Positions 34,181 through 42,820 are shown, counted from the first letter of the stretch. The stretch: 64,000 nt of DNA from Paractinoplanes pyxinae (GCF_026626335.1 NZ_JAPNTZ010000022.1:1-64000); one strand, 5' to 3'. Made by a program: numbers and translations. Notes: generated from the sequence alone by a model not told the origin.

Positions 34181-34918
34181 GTGGGCGCGGAGCGGGAATC
34201 AGTCATCGGTGTCGTCGTCGACGCACTGGATCTGTCCACCGATGCCCACGTGCACACGGGCTTCGCGGCCGGCCGGGACGCGGTCGGGGTCGTCGTCTCG
34301 GCGGCCGACCGGGCCGGGCTCACCGCTGTCACCTTCGCCGACCAGGTCGGTCCCGATTCCACCTGGCTGTCCGCCTACGCCGACTCGGTGCGCCGGGCCC
34401 AGCGGCGTACGGAGATCGACCTGCGCATCGCGGCCGAGATCGAGGTCGTCCGCCCGGACGGCTGGCTCGCCCTGCCGCCGGACCTCGGCCACCTCGAGGC
34501 CGTCTCGGTCGCCGTCTCCGGCCTGCCGCTGCCGGGCGGCCCGGCCGGCCCCCGTGAGCTGCGGGAGATGCTGGCCGCCGGCGAGCTCACGGCCGATCAG
34601 GTTGCCGAGACGCTGGTGACCGCGACCGTGCGCGGGATCGACCGGGCCTCCCGCTACGCCCCGACCCAGCTCGCCCGCCCGCTCAGCCTGCTCGCCCAGG
34701 CCGGCCTGGATGACGCCGTGCTGTCGCCCGACCTGATCGACGCCCTGGCCACCGCGTGCCGCCAGACCGGAACCGTGGTCGAGATCAGCGAGGCCTGGCG
34801 GTCGCCGTCGCCCCGCGTCGTCGCGCTGCTGCGTGCGGCGGGGGTGGTCCTGGTTCCCGCGAGTGACGCCCGGTACGCGACCGAGGTCGGCCAGTGGCAG
34901 TACCTGCGCCGGGTCTGA
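34181..34918 (+). CDS. PHP-like domain protein, unknown function
   Basis: A 245-residue protein beginning with a PHP-type metal motif, DAHVHTGF, near residue 20, then a histidinol-phosphatase-like alternating pattern (ADRAGLTAVTFADQVG, then RIAAEIEV, TGTVVEISEAW, LRAAGVVLVPASDARYA). Only part of the PHP metal-ligand set is visible: the later His residues are replaced, so catalysis is doubtful. GTG 34181 follows GGGAGAG; an upstream in-frame ATG lacks a site. TTGACA at 34110 may be its -35 element. It could act on a phosphoester or be a non-catalytic relative. Confidence 0.65.
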   Translation: MGAERESVIGVVVDALDLSTDAHVHTGFAAGRDAVGVVVSAADRAGLTAVTFADQVGPDSTWLSAYADSVRRAQRRTEIDLRIAAEIEVVRPDGWLALPPDLGHLEAVSVAVSGLPLPGGPAGPRELREMLAAGELTADQVAETLVTATVRGIDRASRYAPTQLARPLSLLAQAGLDDAVLSPDLIDALATACRQTGTVVEISEAWRSPSPRVVALLRAAGVVLVPASDARYATEVGQWQYLRRV

Positions 34919-34999
34919 GCGAAACAGAAGTCGCCGGGTAGTCGTCTCCGTACTCTCAGTCATGCCGAAGTCAGCACGCGAAGGCATGGGAGAGATGCG

Positions 35000-35794
35000 A
35001 TGAGTATGGTTCAGCAGGCCATCGAGGTGAGTGCGCCGTTGCACACGGTGTACGAACAGCTCGCCGCGTTCGAGAACTACCCACAGTTCATGAGCGGCGT
35101 GCGGGAGGTCACCACGGTCGGCGACGACCGCACGCACTGGGTCATGGACGTCGAGGGCAAGCGCCGCGAGTTCGACGCCCAGATCACCGAGCGCTCGATG
35201 GACGAGCGGGTCTCGTGGGCCACCACCGACGGGCCGCTGCTCGCCGAGACGGTCACCCTGCGGCCCATGGGTGAGATGAAGACGCAGGTGGTCGCCCAGC
35301 TCGAGGCCGACGTCGCCTTCCTCATGCCGAACGACCGGCACGGCCAGGCCTCGCTGAACAAGCGCCTGAAAGCCGATCTGACCGCCTTCAAGGGCATGGT
35401 CGAAAGCGGTGCCAGTACGAAGAAACTGAGCCGCCCGGTTCCGACCCCGGCCGCGATCGCCGCCCGCGCCCGCAACCGCGCGCACCCCGGCGCCGGCTGG
35501 GGCACCAGCGCCGGTGAGCACAGCAACGCCAGCCGGGCCGACCTGCCGTTGCACGGGGTGGGCCGCACTCCGATGGCCGCCGGCGTCGACATCACCAGCG
35601 CGCCCGGCATCACCAGCGCCCACGACCTCGACGACGTGCTGGCCCCCGGTCGCCGCATCGCCACGGCCGGCCCGATCAGCGGCGGTCCGGCCGCCGGGGC
35701 CAGCGCCCGGATGGGCGGCCGCACCACCGGGCGGGACGCCTGGGGCGACGGCATGATCAACGAAGAGGACCGGGGCAGCGCCCACGACCTGTAG
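35000..35794 (+). CDS. SRPBCC (START-like) family protein
   Basis: The first 145 residues form a polyketide cyclase/dehydrase-type SRPBCC fold (QQAIEVSAPLHTVYEQLAAFENYPQFMSGVREVTTVGDDRTHWVMDVEGKRREFDAQITE), a hydrophobic-ligand cavity fold. The remaining 120 residues are Ala/Gly/Pro rich and probably disordered. No partner biosynthetic genes are nearby, so the ligand is unknown; the same domain occurs in actinobacterial stress proteins. A GGGAGAG site precedes the ATG. Confidence 0.75.
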   Translation: MSMVQQAIEVSAPLHTVYEQLAAFENYPQFMSGVREVTTVGDDRTHWVMDVEGKRREFDAQITERSMDERVSWATTDGPLLAETVTLRPMGEMKTQVVAQLEADVAFLMPNDRHGQASLNKRLKADLTAFKGMVESGASTKKLSRPVPTPAAIAARARNRAHPGAGWGTSAGEHSNASRADLPLHGVGRTPMAAGVDITSAPGITSAHDLDDVLAPGRRIATAGPISGGPAAGASARMGGRTTGRDAWGDGMINEEDRGSAHDL

Positions 35795-35797
35795 CTC

Positions 35798-36907
35798 TTA
35801 CGTCAGCGGCCGGCTCTCGAAGGAGCCGGCCGCTTCCCATGTCAGAAGCATGCGGGCCCCGTGCGGGGTGGCGTGCTCGTAGCGGATCGACCCGCCGTTC
35901 GCCTCGACCAGGTGGCGAACGATGAACAGACCCAGGCCGGCGCCGCGCACGAAGCGGCCGAAAAGAGTGGGCAGCAACTCGTCGGAAATGCCCGGCCCGC
36001 TGTCTTGCACGGCCAGTTCGACCTGCTCGGCGCGGCGCTCCGCCGTCACCAGGACGGGGGTCTCGCCGTACGCGAGGGCGTTCTTGACCAGGTTTTGCAG
36101 CACGATCTGCACGTGCCCGCGGTCGGCCAGCACCGACGTGTCGTCGTCGATCTCGACCCGGACGTCGCCGGGACCTTCCGCGACGGACTCGGCGACCTCT
36201 TTCAGCGGCACGGGATTCCGCCGCGCCGTGACCGAGCCGGTGTCCAGCCGGAACAGCAGCTGCAGGTCGTTCATCATCTTGATCAGGCGCTGCGTGTTCT
36301 TGTCGATCTTGGTGGCCAGCTCGAGCCGGATGTCGTCGGGCAGGTCGTCCCAGTCCGCGCGCAGCAGCTCGGCCAGGCTCGCGATCGAGCTGATGGGCTG
36401 GGCGACGTCGTGGGTCAGCATCGACGTGAGGTCGTTCTTGAAGGTGAGCGCGGTCTCGAGGTTCTTGTGCGCCTCGCGCAGCCGGGCTGCTTCCCGGGCC
36501 GATTCCGCGCTCTCGGCGCGCAGCTTGGCTGTCTCGGCCCGTTCCTTCTCTTCTTTCTCGCGCAGCTGTGCCGCTTCGGCTCGGTCCTGTTCGCGCAGCT
36601 GTGCTGCTTCGGCCCGGTCCTGTTCGCGCAGCTGTGCTGCTTCGGCCCGTTCCTTTTCGCGTAGCTGCACTGCTGCGGCGAGGGCGGCGCGCAGGTCGCC
36701 GGTGATCCGGCGCTGCTTCATCGCGGCCCAGGCGAGGGCGAACCCGGCCGGAACGAGAACGACCGCCGGTACGGCGAAATAGCCGTCCGGCGGATCGTTT
36801 TCGAGTGACATGAGCACGGCCGCGACGCCGGCGAGGGCGATCGCGGCGCCGGCGAACCCGGCGATCAGCCGGGGTGGCCTGCCCAGATCACGCGCCGCAT
36901 CCTGCAC
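35798..36907 (-). CDS. Sensor histidine kinase with repeat-built coiled coil
   Basis: A 369-residue membrane kinase. Two N-terminal membrane helices (about 15-33 and 40-58) with almost no loop between them are followed by a long coiled coil made partly of 11-residue repeats (AEAAQLREQDR), then HisKA (H-box SMLTHDVAQPISSIASLAELL) and HATPase_c (LVKNALAYGE, DSGPGISDE, GAGLGLFIVRHL). There is no HAMP or PAS domain, so sensing is probably within or next to the membrane. The GTG start has GAGGGG upstream. No response regulator is directly adjacent; the receiver at 37491 is divergent and 1.5 kb away. Confidence 0.88.
   Translation of the reverse strand: MQDAARDLGRPPRLIAGFAGAAIALAGVAAVLMSLENDPPDGYFAVPAVVLVPAGFALAWAAMKQRRITGDLRAALAAAVQLREKERAEAAQLREQDRAEAAQLREQDRAEAAQLREKEEKERAETAKLRAESAESAREAARLREAHKNLETALTFKNDLTSMLTHDVAQPISSIASLAELLRADWDDLPDDIRLELATKIDKNTQRLIKMMNDLQLLFRLDTGSVTARRNPVPLKEVAESVAEGPGDVRVEIDDDTSVLADRGHVQIVLQNLVKNALAYGETPVLVTAERRAEQVELAVQDSGPGISDELLPTLFGRFVRGAGLGLFIVRHLVEANGGSIRYEHATPHGARMLLTWEAAGSFESRPLT
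35805..35834. terminator. Hairpin between convergent SRPBCC gene and kinase
   Basis: A perfect 12-bp stem (AGCGGCCGGCTC and its complement) with a 6-base loop. It lies inside the last codons of the kinase gene, 11 bases after the SRPBCC stop, so one gene's terminator is built from the other's coding sequence. Confidence 0.5.
36561..36670 (-). repeat. 33-bp in-frame tandem repeats in the kinase coiled coil
   Basis: Units begin at 36561, 36594, 36627 and 36660 (core CGCAGCTGTGCTGCTTCGGC), a 33-base period encoding 11 residues. The middle copies are nearly identical at DNA level, suggesting recent expansion. Confidence 0.85.
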
Positions 36908-36964
36908 GTAATCCCCTCAATAACTGAGGAAGTGAGCATAACGCGACGCAAGCGTGTCAAGCGG

Positions 36965-37177
36965 TCACTTTCCGGCCCACTCGAAGCCGTCCTCGAGGAC
37001 GATGCGCTCGCCCACGCGGACGATGTCGTCGCTGTGGCGGTTGGCGTGGTGGCCGCAGAACGCCAGCTCGCCGCCGCTGGTCAGCGTGACCACCAGCTTG
37101 GCGGCGGCACTGCAACGGTCGCAGCGCTCGGTCAGCGAAGCAACGGTGGTGATCTCGGGCGACAGCAGGCTGGACAT
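36965..37177 (-). CDS. Small zinc-ribbon-like protein (DUF7455 type)
   Basis: A 70-residue protein with CDRC near residue 19 and CGHH near 41, four likely zinc ligands, in the context LTERCDRCSAAAKLVVTLTSGGELAFCGHHANRHSDDI. This fits the small actinobacterial DUF7455 family, of unknown function and often near sigma or stress genes. ATG 37177 has AAGGAG 7 bases upstream; the open frame extends further without support. It is a single gene divergent from the response regulator. Confidence 0.8.
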   Translation of the reverse strand: MSSLLSPEITTVASLTERCDRCSAAAKLVVTLTSGGELAFCGHHANRHSDDIVRVGERIVLEDGFEWAGK

Positions 37178-37490
37178 ATCGCACTCCTTGCTCAGTGGCG
37201 GTGTGTAGCGGTACTCCGTGTTGATCGGCTCCGCACTACTCCGCTTTAGCTGTTCTCTTCGATCTTCCAGGCCCCTGACGCGGCCCCGGAGGCGTTGCAA
37301 CCCAGGTGCAACCGGGCCACTCCACAACTTCCCCAACTCATTGCGGGCATGCGTATTCCGGCGCGTGAGGTTGCTGACAGCCCGCGCTCGCGAACGGTGA
37401 TGGGCAAAGGCCGGACCGTGCAACCTGCTGACGCTAGCGTGAGAGCGCGAGCCGGCACGGAAAGTGACATCAGAACCACCGGGAGGATCC
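37178..37490. other. 313-base divergent intergenic region
   Basis: It separates the zinc-ribbon gene from the response regulator and must hold both promoters. Visible elements are the inverted repeat GTTGCA-N7-TGCAAC near 37294, a later GTGCAACC copy near 37418, and the perfect palindrome ACGCTAGCGT near 37432, about 50 bases before the regulator start. No clear -10/-35 pair or small gene is seen. Confidence 0.5.
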
Positions 37491-37883
37491 ATGTCGCAGG
37501 CGCCCGCACCCGAGACGCGGCCCACGGTCCTGGTCGTCGACGACGAGGAGGACCTGCGCGACATCATGCGCCGGATGCTCGAGCGCCGCGGCTTCGCCAC
37601 CCTGATCGCCGGCGACTCCCAGCAGGCCATCACCGCCTGCCGCGAACACCCGGGCGACATCGACATCCTGGTCACCGACCTGGGACTGCCCGGCGTCTCG
37701 GGCGGGGAGCTGTCCCGCTCGGCCACCCAGCTGCGGCCCGAGATGAGCGTCGTCTACATCTCGGGGCTGCCCAAAGAGATCGCCGTGGCCGACGGGCTGA
37801 TCGGCGAGGACGCGTTGCTCGTGAAGAAGCCGTTCAGCAGCGAGGTGCTGGTGCAGACCCTGCGGTCCGTGCTCGGCGAGTAG
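37491..37883 (+). CDS. Single-domain response regulator
   Basis: A 130-residue receiver domain with D17-D18, phospho-acceptor D63 (LVTDLGLPG), S94-type switch residue and the KKPFSSEVL Lys-Pro motif. It resembles the receiver modules attached to hybrid histidine kinases more than CheY. ATG 37491 has GGGAGGATCC upstream, giving a clear start. It lacks an output domain, so it may work in a phosphorelay, perhaps with the kinase at 35798. Confidence 0.88.
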   Translation: MSQAPAPETRPTVLVVDDEEDLRDIMRRMLERRGFATLIAGDSQQAITACREHPGDIDILVTDLGLPGVSGGELSRSATQLRPEMSVVYISGLPKEIAVADGLIGEDALLVKKPFSSEVLVQTLRSVLGE

Positions 37884-37925
37884 GACCGCAACCGAGGCGC
37901 ACCGGACGACCCACCCCCGCGGCAC

Positions 37926-37951
37926 CTGTCACCCAGCAATCTGGGTGACAG
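37926..37951 (+). terminator. Terminator hairpin after the response regulator
   Basis: A perfect 11-bp stem (CTGTCACCCAG and its complement) with a CAAT loop, in the gap between convergent genes. Confidence 0.65.
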
Positions 37952-37971
37952 ACATTAATCGCCCCCCTGGA

Positions 37972-38005
37972 GCCGGGTCGATCCGCTGCGGAGGATCGGC
38001 CCGGC
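37972..38005. terminator. Second hairpin between convergent genes
   Basis: A 13-bp stem (GCCGGGTCGATCC against GGATCGGCCCGGC, one wobble), between the response regulator and the methyltransferase; probably serves the minus-strand gene. Confidence 0.55.
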
Positions 38006-38022
38006 TTCGACTTCTTTCCGGG

Positions 38023-38775
38023 TCACGCCGGCCACGGCACGGTGATCTCGCCCAGCCGCCACCGCGCCGGGCCGTCGAGCACCGGCCAGCCCTCCTCGCG
38101 CATCCGCCGGCAGGTCGCCAGCCAGCGTTGCCGCGGCCCGAACGGGGTCGCCTCGGTCTCCCAGGCACGACCCAGCGCCCGCAGCAACTCGTGCACGGGC
38201 TCGCCCGGCACGTTGTGGTGGATCAGCGCCTTGGGCAGCCGCTCGGCGAACGTCGCCGGATGATCCAGATCGGGCAACCGGGCCGACAGCGTGAGCGTGC
38301 TCGGGGCGCCCGCCTCGACCACGGCCCACGTGGCTATCCGGCCCAGCTCGTCGCAGGTGCCCTCGACCAGCACGGCGCCGGTCGCGGTCATCGCCGCCCA
38401 GGCCGCGGCCACCTCTTCCTCGGCGTACTGCCGCAGCACGTTGAAGGCGCGCACCACGGTGGGCCGCAGGCCGGCGAGCTCAAAACCGCCACGGCGGAAC
38501 TCCAGCAGTGGGGGCGCCGCATGCGGCTGGGCGGCGGTCACGCGTACGGGATCAATTTCGAGACCCACCACGGCGACGTCGGCCCGAACGGCTGCCGCCA
38601 GCCGGGCTCGCAGTTCGACCGCCGTGACCGGAGTGGCGCCGTACCCGAGGTCGATCACCAGGGGCTCGGCGGCCGCCCGCAGAAGATCGCCGCAGCGGTA
38701 GGCCACGTAATTGTCGACACGGCGCAGTCGGTTGGGATTGGTCGTCCCCCGGGTGATGGCGCCGACCGGCCGCAC
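38023..38775 (-). CDS. SAM-dependent methyltransferase-like protein
   Basis: A 250-residue protein with a Rossmann-type methyltransferase opening: VIDLGYGATPVTAVELRARLAA (motif I) around residue 37, then VAVVGLEIDPVRV. The RRVDNYVAYRCGD start is typical of an actinobacterial class I methyltransferase group. The GTG at 38775 is chosen because it begins 2 bases after the SDR stop with GGGAGAAG upstream. The substrate is not known. It forms a two-gene operon with the SDR. Confidence 0.75.
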   Translation of the reverse strand: MRPVGAITRGTTNPNRLRRVDNYVAYRCGDLLRAAAEPLVIDLGYGATPVTAVELRARLAAAVRADVAVVGLEIDPVRVTAAQPHAAPPLLEFRRGGFELAGLRPTVVRAFNVLRQYAEEEVAAAWAAMTATGAVLVEGTCDELGRIATWAVVEAGAPSTLTLSARLPDLDHPATFAERLPKALIHHNVPGEPVHELLRALGRAWETEATPFGPRQRWLATCRRMREEGWPVLDGPARWRLGEITVPWPA

Positions 38776-38777
38776 GA

Positions 38778-39533
38778 CTACTTCTCCCGGTGGACCTTGT
38801 GCTGGGCGGCCTGGGCGATCGGGCGCACCACGATGCGGTCGAGGTTGACGTGGTGAGGCCGGGTGGCGGCGAACGCGATGATGTCGGCGATGTCGTCGGC
38901 CACCAGCGGCTCCTTCACCCCGTCGTAGATCGCGTCGGCCCTGGCCTGATCGCCGCCGAAGCGCTTGAGCGAGAACTCGTCGGTGCGCACCATTCCGGGG
39001 TCGACCTCGACAACGCGTACGGGCTGGCCCGACAGCTCCAGCCGCAGCGTGCCGACCAGGGCGTTCTGCGCGTGCTTGGCCGCCGTGTAACCGCCGCCGC
39101 CCTCGTACACCGTGAAGGCCGCGGTCGAGCCGACCGTCACGATCGTCCCGTTGCCGCTCGTGACCAGGGCCGGCAGCAGCGCCTGGGTGACCCGCAGGGT
39201 GCCGAGCACGTTGACGTCGTACATGGCCTGCCAATCCGCGGCCGAGCCGGACGCGACCGGATCGAGGCCGAACGCCCCGCCCGCGTTGTTGACCAGGAGC
39301 GTCACCGGCCCGCCGAGCGCCTCGACCGCCGCCGCGAGCGACGCGACCGACTCGTCGGACGTGACGTCACACTCCACCGCGGTCGCGGCCGGGCCGATCT
39401 CAGCGATCAGCTCGGCCAGCCGGTCGGCCCGCCGGGCCGCCGCCACGACGTGGAATCCCTCGGTGGCGAGCCGGCGTGCGGTGGCCGCCCCGATTCCGCT
39501 CGACGCGCCAGTGACCACTGCGATGTTCTGCAT
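38778..39533 (-). CDS. Short-chain dehydrogenase/reductase
   Basis: A classical SDR of 251 residues with TGASSGIG (residues 9-16, NAD(P) binding), VNNAGGAFG, the catalytic Ser (GSTAAFT), Tyr-x3-Lys (YTAAK) and Asn in the usual order. The R-rich AARRADRL after strand 2 suggests NADP(H). The open frame runs to 39692, but ATG 39533 gives the standard start. The substrate is unknown. Confidence 0.9.
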   Translation of the reverse strand: MQNIAVVTGASSGIGAATARRLATEGFHVVAAARRADRLAELIAEIGPAATAVECDVTSDESVASLAAAVEALGGPVTLLVNNAGGAFGLDPVASGSAADWQAMYDVNVLGTLRVTQALLPALVTSGNGTIVTVGSTAAFTVYEGGGGYTAAKHAQNALVGTLRLELSGQPVRVVEVDPGMVRTDEFSLKRFGGDQARADAIYDGVKEPLVADDIADIIAFAATRPHHVNLDRIVVRPIAQAAQHKVHREK

Positions 39534-39657
39534 GCCCCCATCCTTCCCGATGACATGAGTCACCCCAGGGTGACGAGATTGTGGTTCGAACCACCTGGCC
39601 GGGGAAGATAAGTGACTGAGCAACAATCCCCGTGTCATAGGCCCAGGAGGAACAATC

Positions 39658-40926
39658 GTGGCAGAATGGCCGACCCCCCGGCGCATCGCCACCCTCTCGG
39701 TTCACACGTCCCCGCTCGAACAGCCGGGCACCGGCGACGCCGGTGGCATGAACGTGTACATCGTCGAGGTCAGCAAGCGGCTCGCCCGCCTCGGCGTCGA
39801 GGTCGAGATCTTCACCCGCGCCACCCGCGGCGACCTGCCCCCGGTCGTCGAGATGGCGCCCGGCGTCACCGTCCGGCACGTCACCTCGGGGCCGTTCGAG
39901 GGCCTGTCCAAGGAAGAGCTGCCGGCCCAGCTGTGCGCGTTCACCAACGGCGTGCTGCGGGCCGAGGCGGCGCACCCGCCGGGCCGCTACGACCTGATCC
40001 ACTCGCACTACTGGCTCTCCGGTCAAGTCGGCTGGCTGGCTCGCGAGCGGTGGGGCGTCCCGCACGTGCACACCGCGCACACCCTGGCCAAGGTCAAGAA
40101 CCGGCTGATCGCGGCGGGCGACCGGCCCGAGCCCAAGGCCCGGGTGATCGGCGAGGAGCAGGTGATCGCCGAGTCCGACCGGCTGGTCACCAACACCCGG
40201 TTCGAGGCGCAGGATCTGGTCGGCTACTACGACGCCGATCCGGCCCGGGTCACCGTGGTCCAGCCCGGTGTCGACCTCGACCGGTTCCGTCCCGGGCGTT
40301 CCGATCGGCGGCGGTTCGGGCTGCCCGAGCACGGCCGGGTCGTCGCCTTCGTGGGCCGCATCCAGCCGCTCAAGGCGCCCGACGTGCTGATCTCGGCGCT
40401 GGCCGCGATGAGCACGTCCGACACCACGCTGGTCATCTGCGGCGGGCCGAGCGGCAGCGGGCTCGAACGGCCGTCCGCGCTCATCGAGCTGGCCGAATCC
40501 CTCGGCGTCAGCGACTCCGTGGTCTTTCTGCCGCCCCAGGACTCCGACGGGCTGGCCGCGCTCTACCGCAGCGCCGACCTGGTGGCCGTGCCGTCCTACA
40601 ACGAGTCGTTCGGTCTGGTGGCGCTTGAGGCACAGGCCTGCGGCACGCCGGTCGTGGCGGCCGCGGTGGGCGGGCTCGTGACCGCCGTACGCGATGGGTT
40701 GAGCGGTGTTCTGGTCGACGGGCACGATCCGCGCGAATGGGCCCGGGTCCTCGACAGCCTGCTCGCTGCGCCTTCGCTGCGGCGGAAGTTGTCGGACGGG
40801 GCGGTGTCGCACGCGGCCGGCTTCTCGTGGGACCGCACAGCCGAAAATCTGGTTCAGGTCTACCGTGAGGCGGTGACCGAGCACCGCGCGTTGATCGCGA
40901 AGCGCCTGGAGGCGTACGCATGGTGA
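39658..40926 (+). CDS. mshA: D-inositol-3-phosphate glycosyltransferase MshA
   Basis: MshA starts mycothiol synthesis by joining UDP-GlcNAc and inositol 3-phosphate. The 422-residue GT-B enzyme has the family start [22 protein letters not shown], the HSHYWLSG and [10 protein letters not shown] segments, and the C-terminal donor site [29 protein letters not shown]. The GTG has AGGAGG 8 bases upstream. It is followed by a YbjN-fold gene as in mycobacteria (Rv0486-Rv0487), supporting the identification. Confidence 0.96.
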   Translation: MAEWPTPRRIATLSVHTSPLEQPGTGDAGGMNVYIVEVSKRLARLGVEVEIFTRATRGDLPPVVEMAPGVTVRHVTSGPFEGLSKEELPAQLCAFTNGVLRAEAAHPPGRYDLIHSHYWLSGQVGWLARERWGVPHVHTAHTLAKVKNRLIAAGDRPEPKARVIGEEQVIAESDRLVTNTRFEAQDLVGYYDADPARVTVVQPGVDLDRFRPGRSDRRRFGLPEHGRVVAFVGRIQPLKAPDVLISALAAMSTSDTTLVICGGPSGSGLERPSALIELAESLGVSDSVVFLPPQDSDGLAALYRSADLVAVPSYNESFGLVALEAQACGTPVVAAAVGGLVTAVRDGLSGVLVDGHDPREWARVLDSLLAAPSLRRKLSDGAVSHAAGFSWDRTAENLVQVYREAVTEHRALIAKRLEAYAW

Positions 40927-41411
40927 CCGACCTGATCGAGAAGGCGCTCACCGACCGTGAACTCGAGTGGGAAGTCACCGGCCCCGGCTCGTACGTGGTG
41001 ACCCTGCCCGGCACGCACAAGCTCAAGACGGCGTGCAACCTGATCGTCGGCGAGCACGCGCTGCGCATCGAGGCGTTCGTGATGCGCCGCCCCGACGAGC
41101 GGCACGAAGAGCTGTGGGCCTGGCTGCTGCGGCGCAACGCCCGCATGTACGGGGTGTCGTTCTCGATCGATGCGGCCGGCGACGTCTATCTGACCGGGCG
41201 GGTGTCGCTCACCGGGCTGGACGAGGACGAGCTCGACCGGTTGCTGGGCGCGGTTCTCACGTACGCCGACGAGTCGTTCGACACCATGCTCGAGATCGGC
41301 TTCGGCTCGTCGATCAAGCGCGAGTGGGAGTGGCGCGTCAAGCGCGGCGAGTCGGTGGCCAATCTGCAGGCGTTCAAACATCTCGCGCCGCCGGAGGAAT
41401 CGTCCTCTTAG
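40920..41411 (+). CDS. YbjN domain-containing protein
   Basis: A 163-residue protein overlapping mshA by 7 bases. It has the YbjN/type III chaperone-like fold sequence ([70 protein letters not shown]). It corresponds in position to mycobacterial Rv0487. The exact function is unknown; a role linked to mycothiol or as a chaperone-like factor is only suggested by the conserved pairing. Confidence 0.85.
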   Translation: MVTDLIEKALTDRELEWEVTGPGSYVVTLPGTHKLKTACNLIVGEHALRIEAFVMRRPDERHEELWAWLLRRNARMYGVSFSIDAAGDVYLTGRVSLTGLDEDELDRLLGAVLTYADESFDTMLEIGFGSSIKREWEWRVKRGESVANLQAFKHLAPPEESSS

Positions 41412-41485
41412 GCCGTGTCGGCGATCCGGAACCGGGTAGTAAATCGGTGCAGAGGAAATTGCCGATGAATGAGAGGTGAATAGGC

Positions 41486-42466
41486 GTGGCCGCGACGAAG
41501 ACTGCTGCTGCCAAGAAGCGGGCGAGCCGGAACGACACTCCGAACACCCCGGACGTGAGCGAGAGCAAGATCGCCCGGATGAAGGTGGACGAGCTGCGCC
41601 GGAAACTCGAGAATCGCGGCGTCAAGGGCACGGACGGGCTGAAGAAGCCGGAACTGGTCAAGAAAATGATCAAGGCCGAGCTCAAGGAGGCTCGCGGCGG
41701 CGGGAAGAAGAACCCGACCAGCCGCAACGACACCCCGGACACCCCCGAGGTGAGCGAGAGCAAGATCGCCCGGATGAAGGCGGCCGACCTGCGTACCCGG
41801 CTGAACAAGCTCGGGGTCAAGGGCACCGACGACATGAAGAAGGCCGAGCTGGTCGAGCGGTACGTGAAGGCCGAGCTCAAGGCCGCCCGCTCGTCTTCGT
41901 CCTCGTCCTCCAAGCGCGGCGCTGCCTCCGGCTCGAAGGGCGGTTCGGCTTCGAAGGCCGGCTCGACCGCTAAGGGCAGCTCGGCTTCGAAGGCCGGCTC
42001 GACCGCTAAGGGCAGCTCGGCTGCGAAGGGCGGCTCGACCGCAAAGAGCAGCTCGGCTGCGAAGGGCGGCTCGACCGCGAAGAAGAGCGCGGCCTCGTCG
42101 GACGGCGGCAAGCGGACCGGCAAGAAGGCGTCGAAGTCGCTCGACTACTCGCAAGAAATCAAGTCGACCACCGACAAGCCCGAGCGCAACGGCCGCAGCC
42201 TGGTCACCACCGACCACGAGGTGATCCGCCAGTGGGCCAAATCGCGCCGCGCCGTTCCGTCGACGGTGGCCGGCACCCAGCACGACGGGCACCTGGGCGT
42301 GCTGCGCTTCGACTTCCCCGGATACTCCGGCGACCGGCTCGTCGAGGTGAGCTGGGCCGAGTGGTTCGAGGCCTTCGACAAGCGCCGGCTCAACTTCATC
42401 TACCAGGAGCGGCGTTCGGGTGGCGAGCGGAGCAACTTCTTCCAGCTCGAGAACCCCGACGAATGA
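41486..42466 (+). CDS. Repeat-containing Rho_N/SAP-like protein
   Basis: A 326-residue basic protein with three parts. Residues 14-60 and 88-135 are two copies of a SAP/Rho_N-like helical module (SESKIARMKVDELRRKLENRGVKGTDGLKKPELVKKMIKAEL). Residues 150-205 are a Ser/Lys/Ala tail of 12-residue repeats (GSSASKAGSTAK). The C-terminal 110 residues (TTDHEVIRQWAKSRRAVPSTVAGTQHDGHLGVLRFDFPG ... WFEAFDKRRLNFIYQE) form a domain I have seen attached to hypothetical bacterial proteins. DNA or RNA binding by the first two parts is likely; the role is unknown. GTG 41486 is chosen. Confidence 0.75.
   Translation: MAATKTAAAKKRASRNDTPNTPDVSESKIARMKVDELRRKLENRGVKGTDGLKKPELVKKMIKAELKEARGGGKKNPTSRNDTPDTPEVSESKIARMKAADLRTRLNKLGVKGTDDMKKAELVERYVKAELKAARSSSSSSSKRGAASGSKGGSASKAGSTAKGSSASKAGSTAKGSSAAKGGSTAKSSSAAKGGSTAKKSAASSDGGKRTGKKASKSLDYSQEIKSTTDKPERNGRSLVTTDHEVIRQWAKSRRAVPSTVAGTQHDGHLGVLRFDFPGYSGDRLVEVSWAEWFEAFDKRRLNFIYQERRSGGERSNFFQLENPDE
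41939..42082 (+). repeat. Four 36-bp tandem repeats in a coding region
   Basis: Units of exactly 36 bases begin at 41939, 41975, 42011 and 42047 and encode GSSASKAGSTAK-type 12-mers. Units 1-2 and units 3-4 are near-identical pairs, suggesting stepwise duplication. Copy number may vary between strains. Confidence 0.9.
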
Positions 42467-42551
42467 CCACAGTCCGGACTGTCGCTTTTGTCCGGCCCAA
42501 TTGTGGGACAGGTCATCCGCCGATCGGCTAATAGTGGGTAACTGTGATGGT

Positions 42552-42809
42552 GCAGACAGATGGCGGACAGCCAGTTGGCTTGTCTGCCTTGACTGCCCCA
42601 ACTAGCGTAATCAATGGACGTCGGACCGTTAGTTCGGGGAACTGGTTGATCGGCAACGATCGCCGCGGCCGGCGTTTGGGGACGGGTGGCATATGCCGTT
42701 GGGGGACGGCGCGACCCGAGACCGGCGGTTAGTGCGGGCGACGCCTATGGGGATGGGCGTCGTCCGCCGCCGCCGGTGCCAACGGACGGTCTTCGGGCCG
42801 TCCTTTTTT
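42552..42809 (+). ncRNA. Candidate structured small RNA with own terminator
   Basis: The 354-base gap between two genes has no convincing reading frame but dense secondary structure. Elements in order: GCAGACA/TGTCTGC hairpin (42552-42587), GATCG-GCAA-CGATC (42648-42661), GCCGT/ACGGC with a G-rich loop (near 42696), a long stem of 8 plus 12 bp (42721-42777, loop TATGGGGATG), and a terminator of 8 bp with TTCG and TTTTTT (42784-42809). A TTGTCT-N17-TAGCGT promoter-like pair at 42580-42608 would start the RNA near 42615, giving about 195 bases. I do not recognise the family; the 5' end is uncertain. Confidence 0.5.
42784..42809 (+). terminator. Rho-independent terminator
   Basis: Stem GGACGGTC against GGCCGTCC (one wobble), TTCG loop and six T residues on the plus strand. 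The nearest upstream gene ends 318 bases earlier, which suggests that it terminates a separate RNA. Confidence 0.85.
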
Positions 42810-42820
42810 CATGCCCGGAA

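Noticed and set aside
42544-42732. A 62-residue frame in the gap before the MFS gene
   Set aside because: No recognisable domain and it overlaps the hairpins of the candidate RNA.
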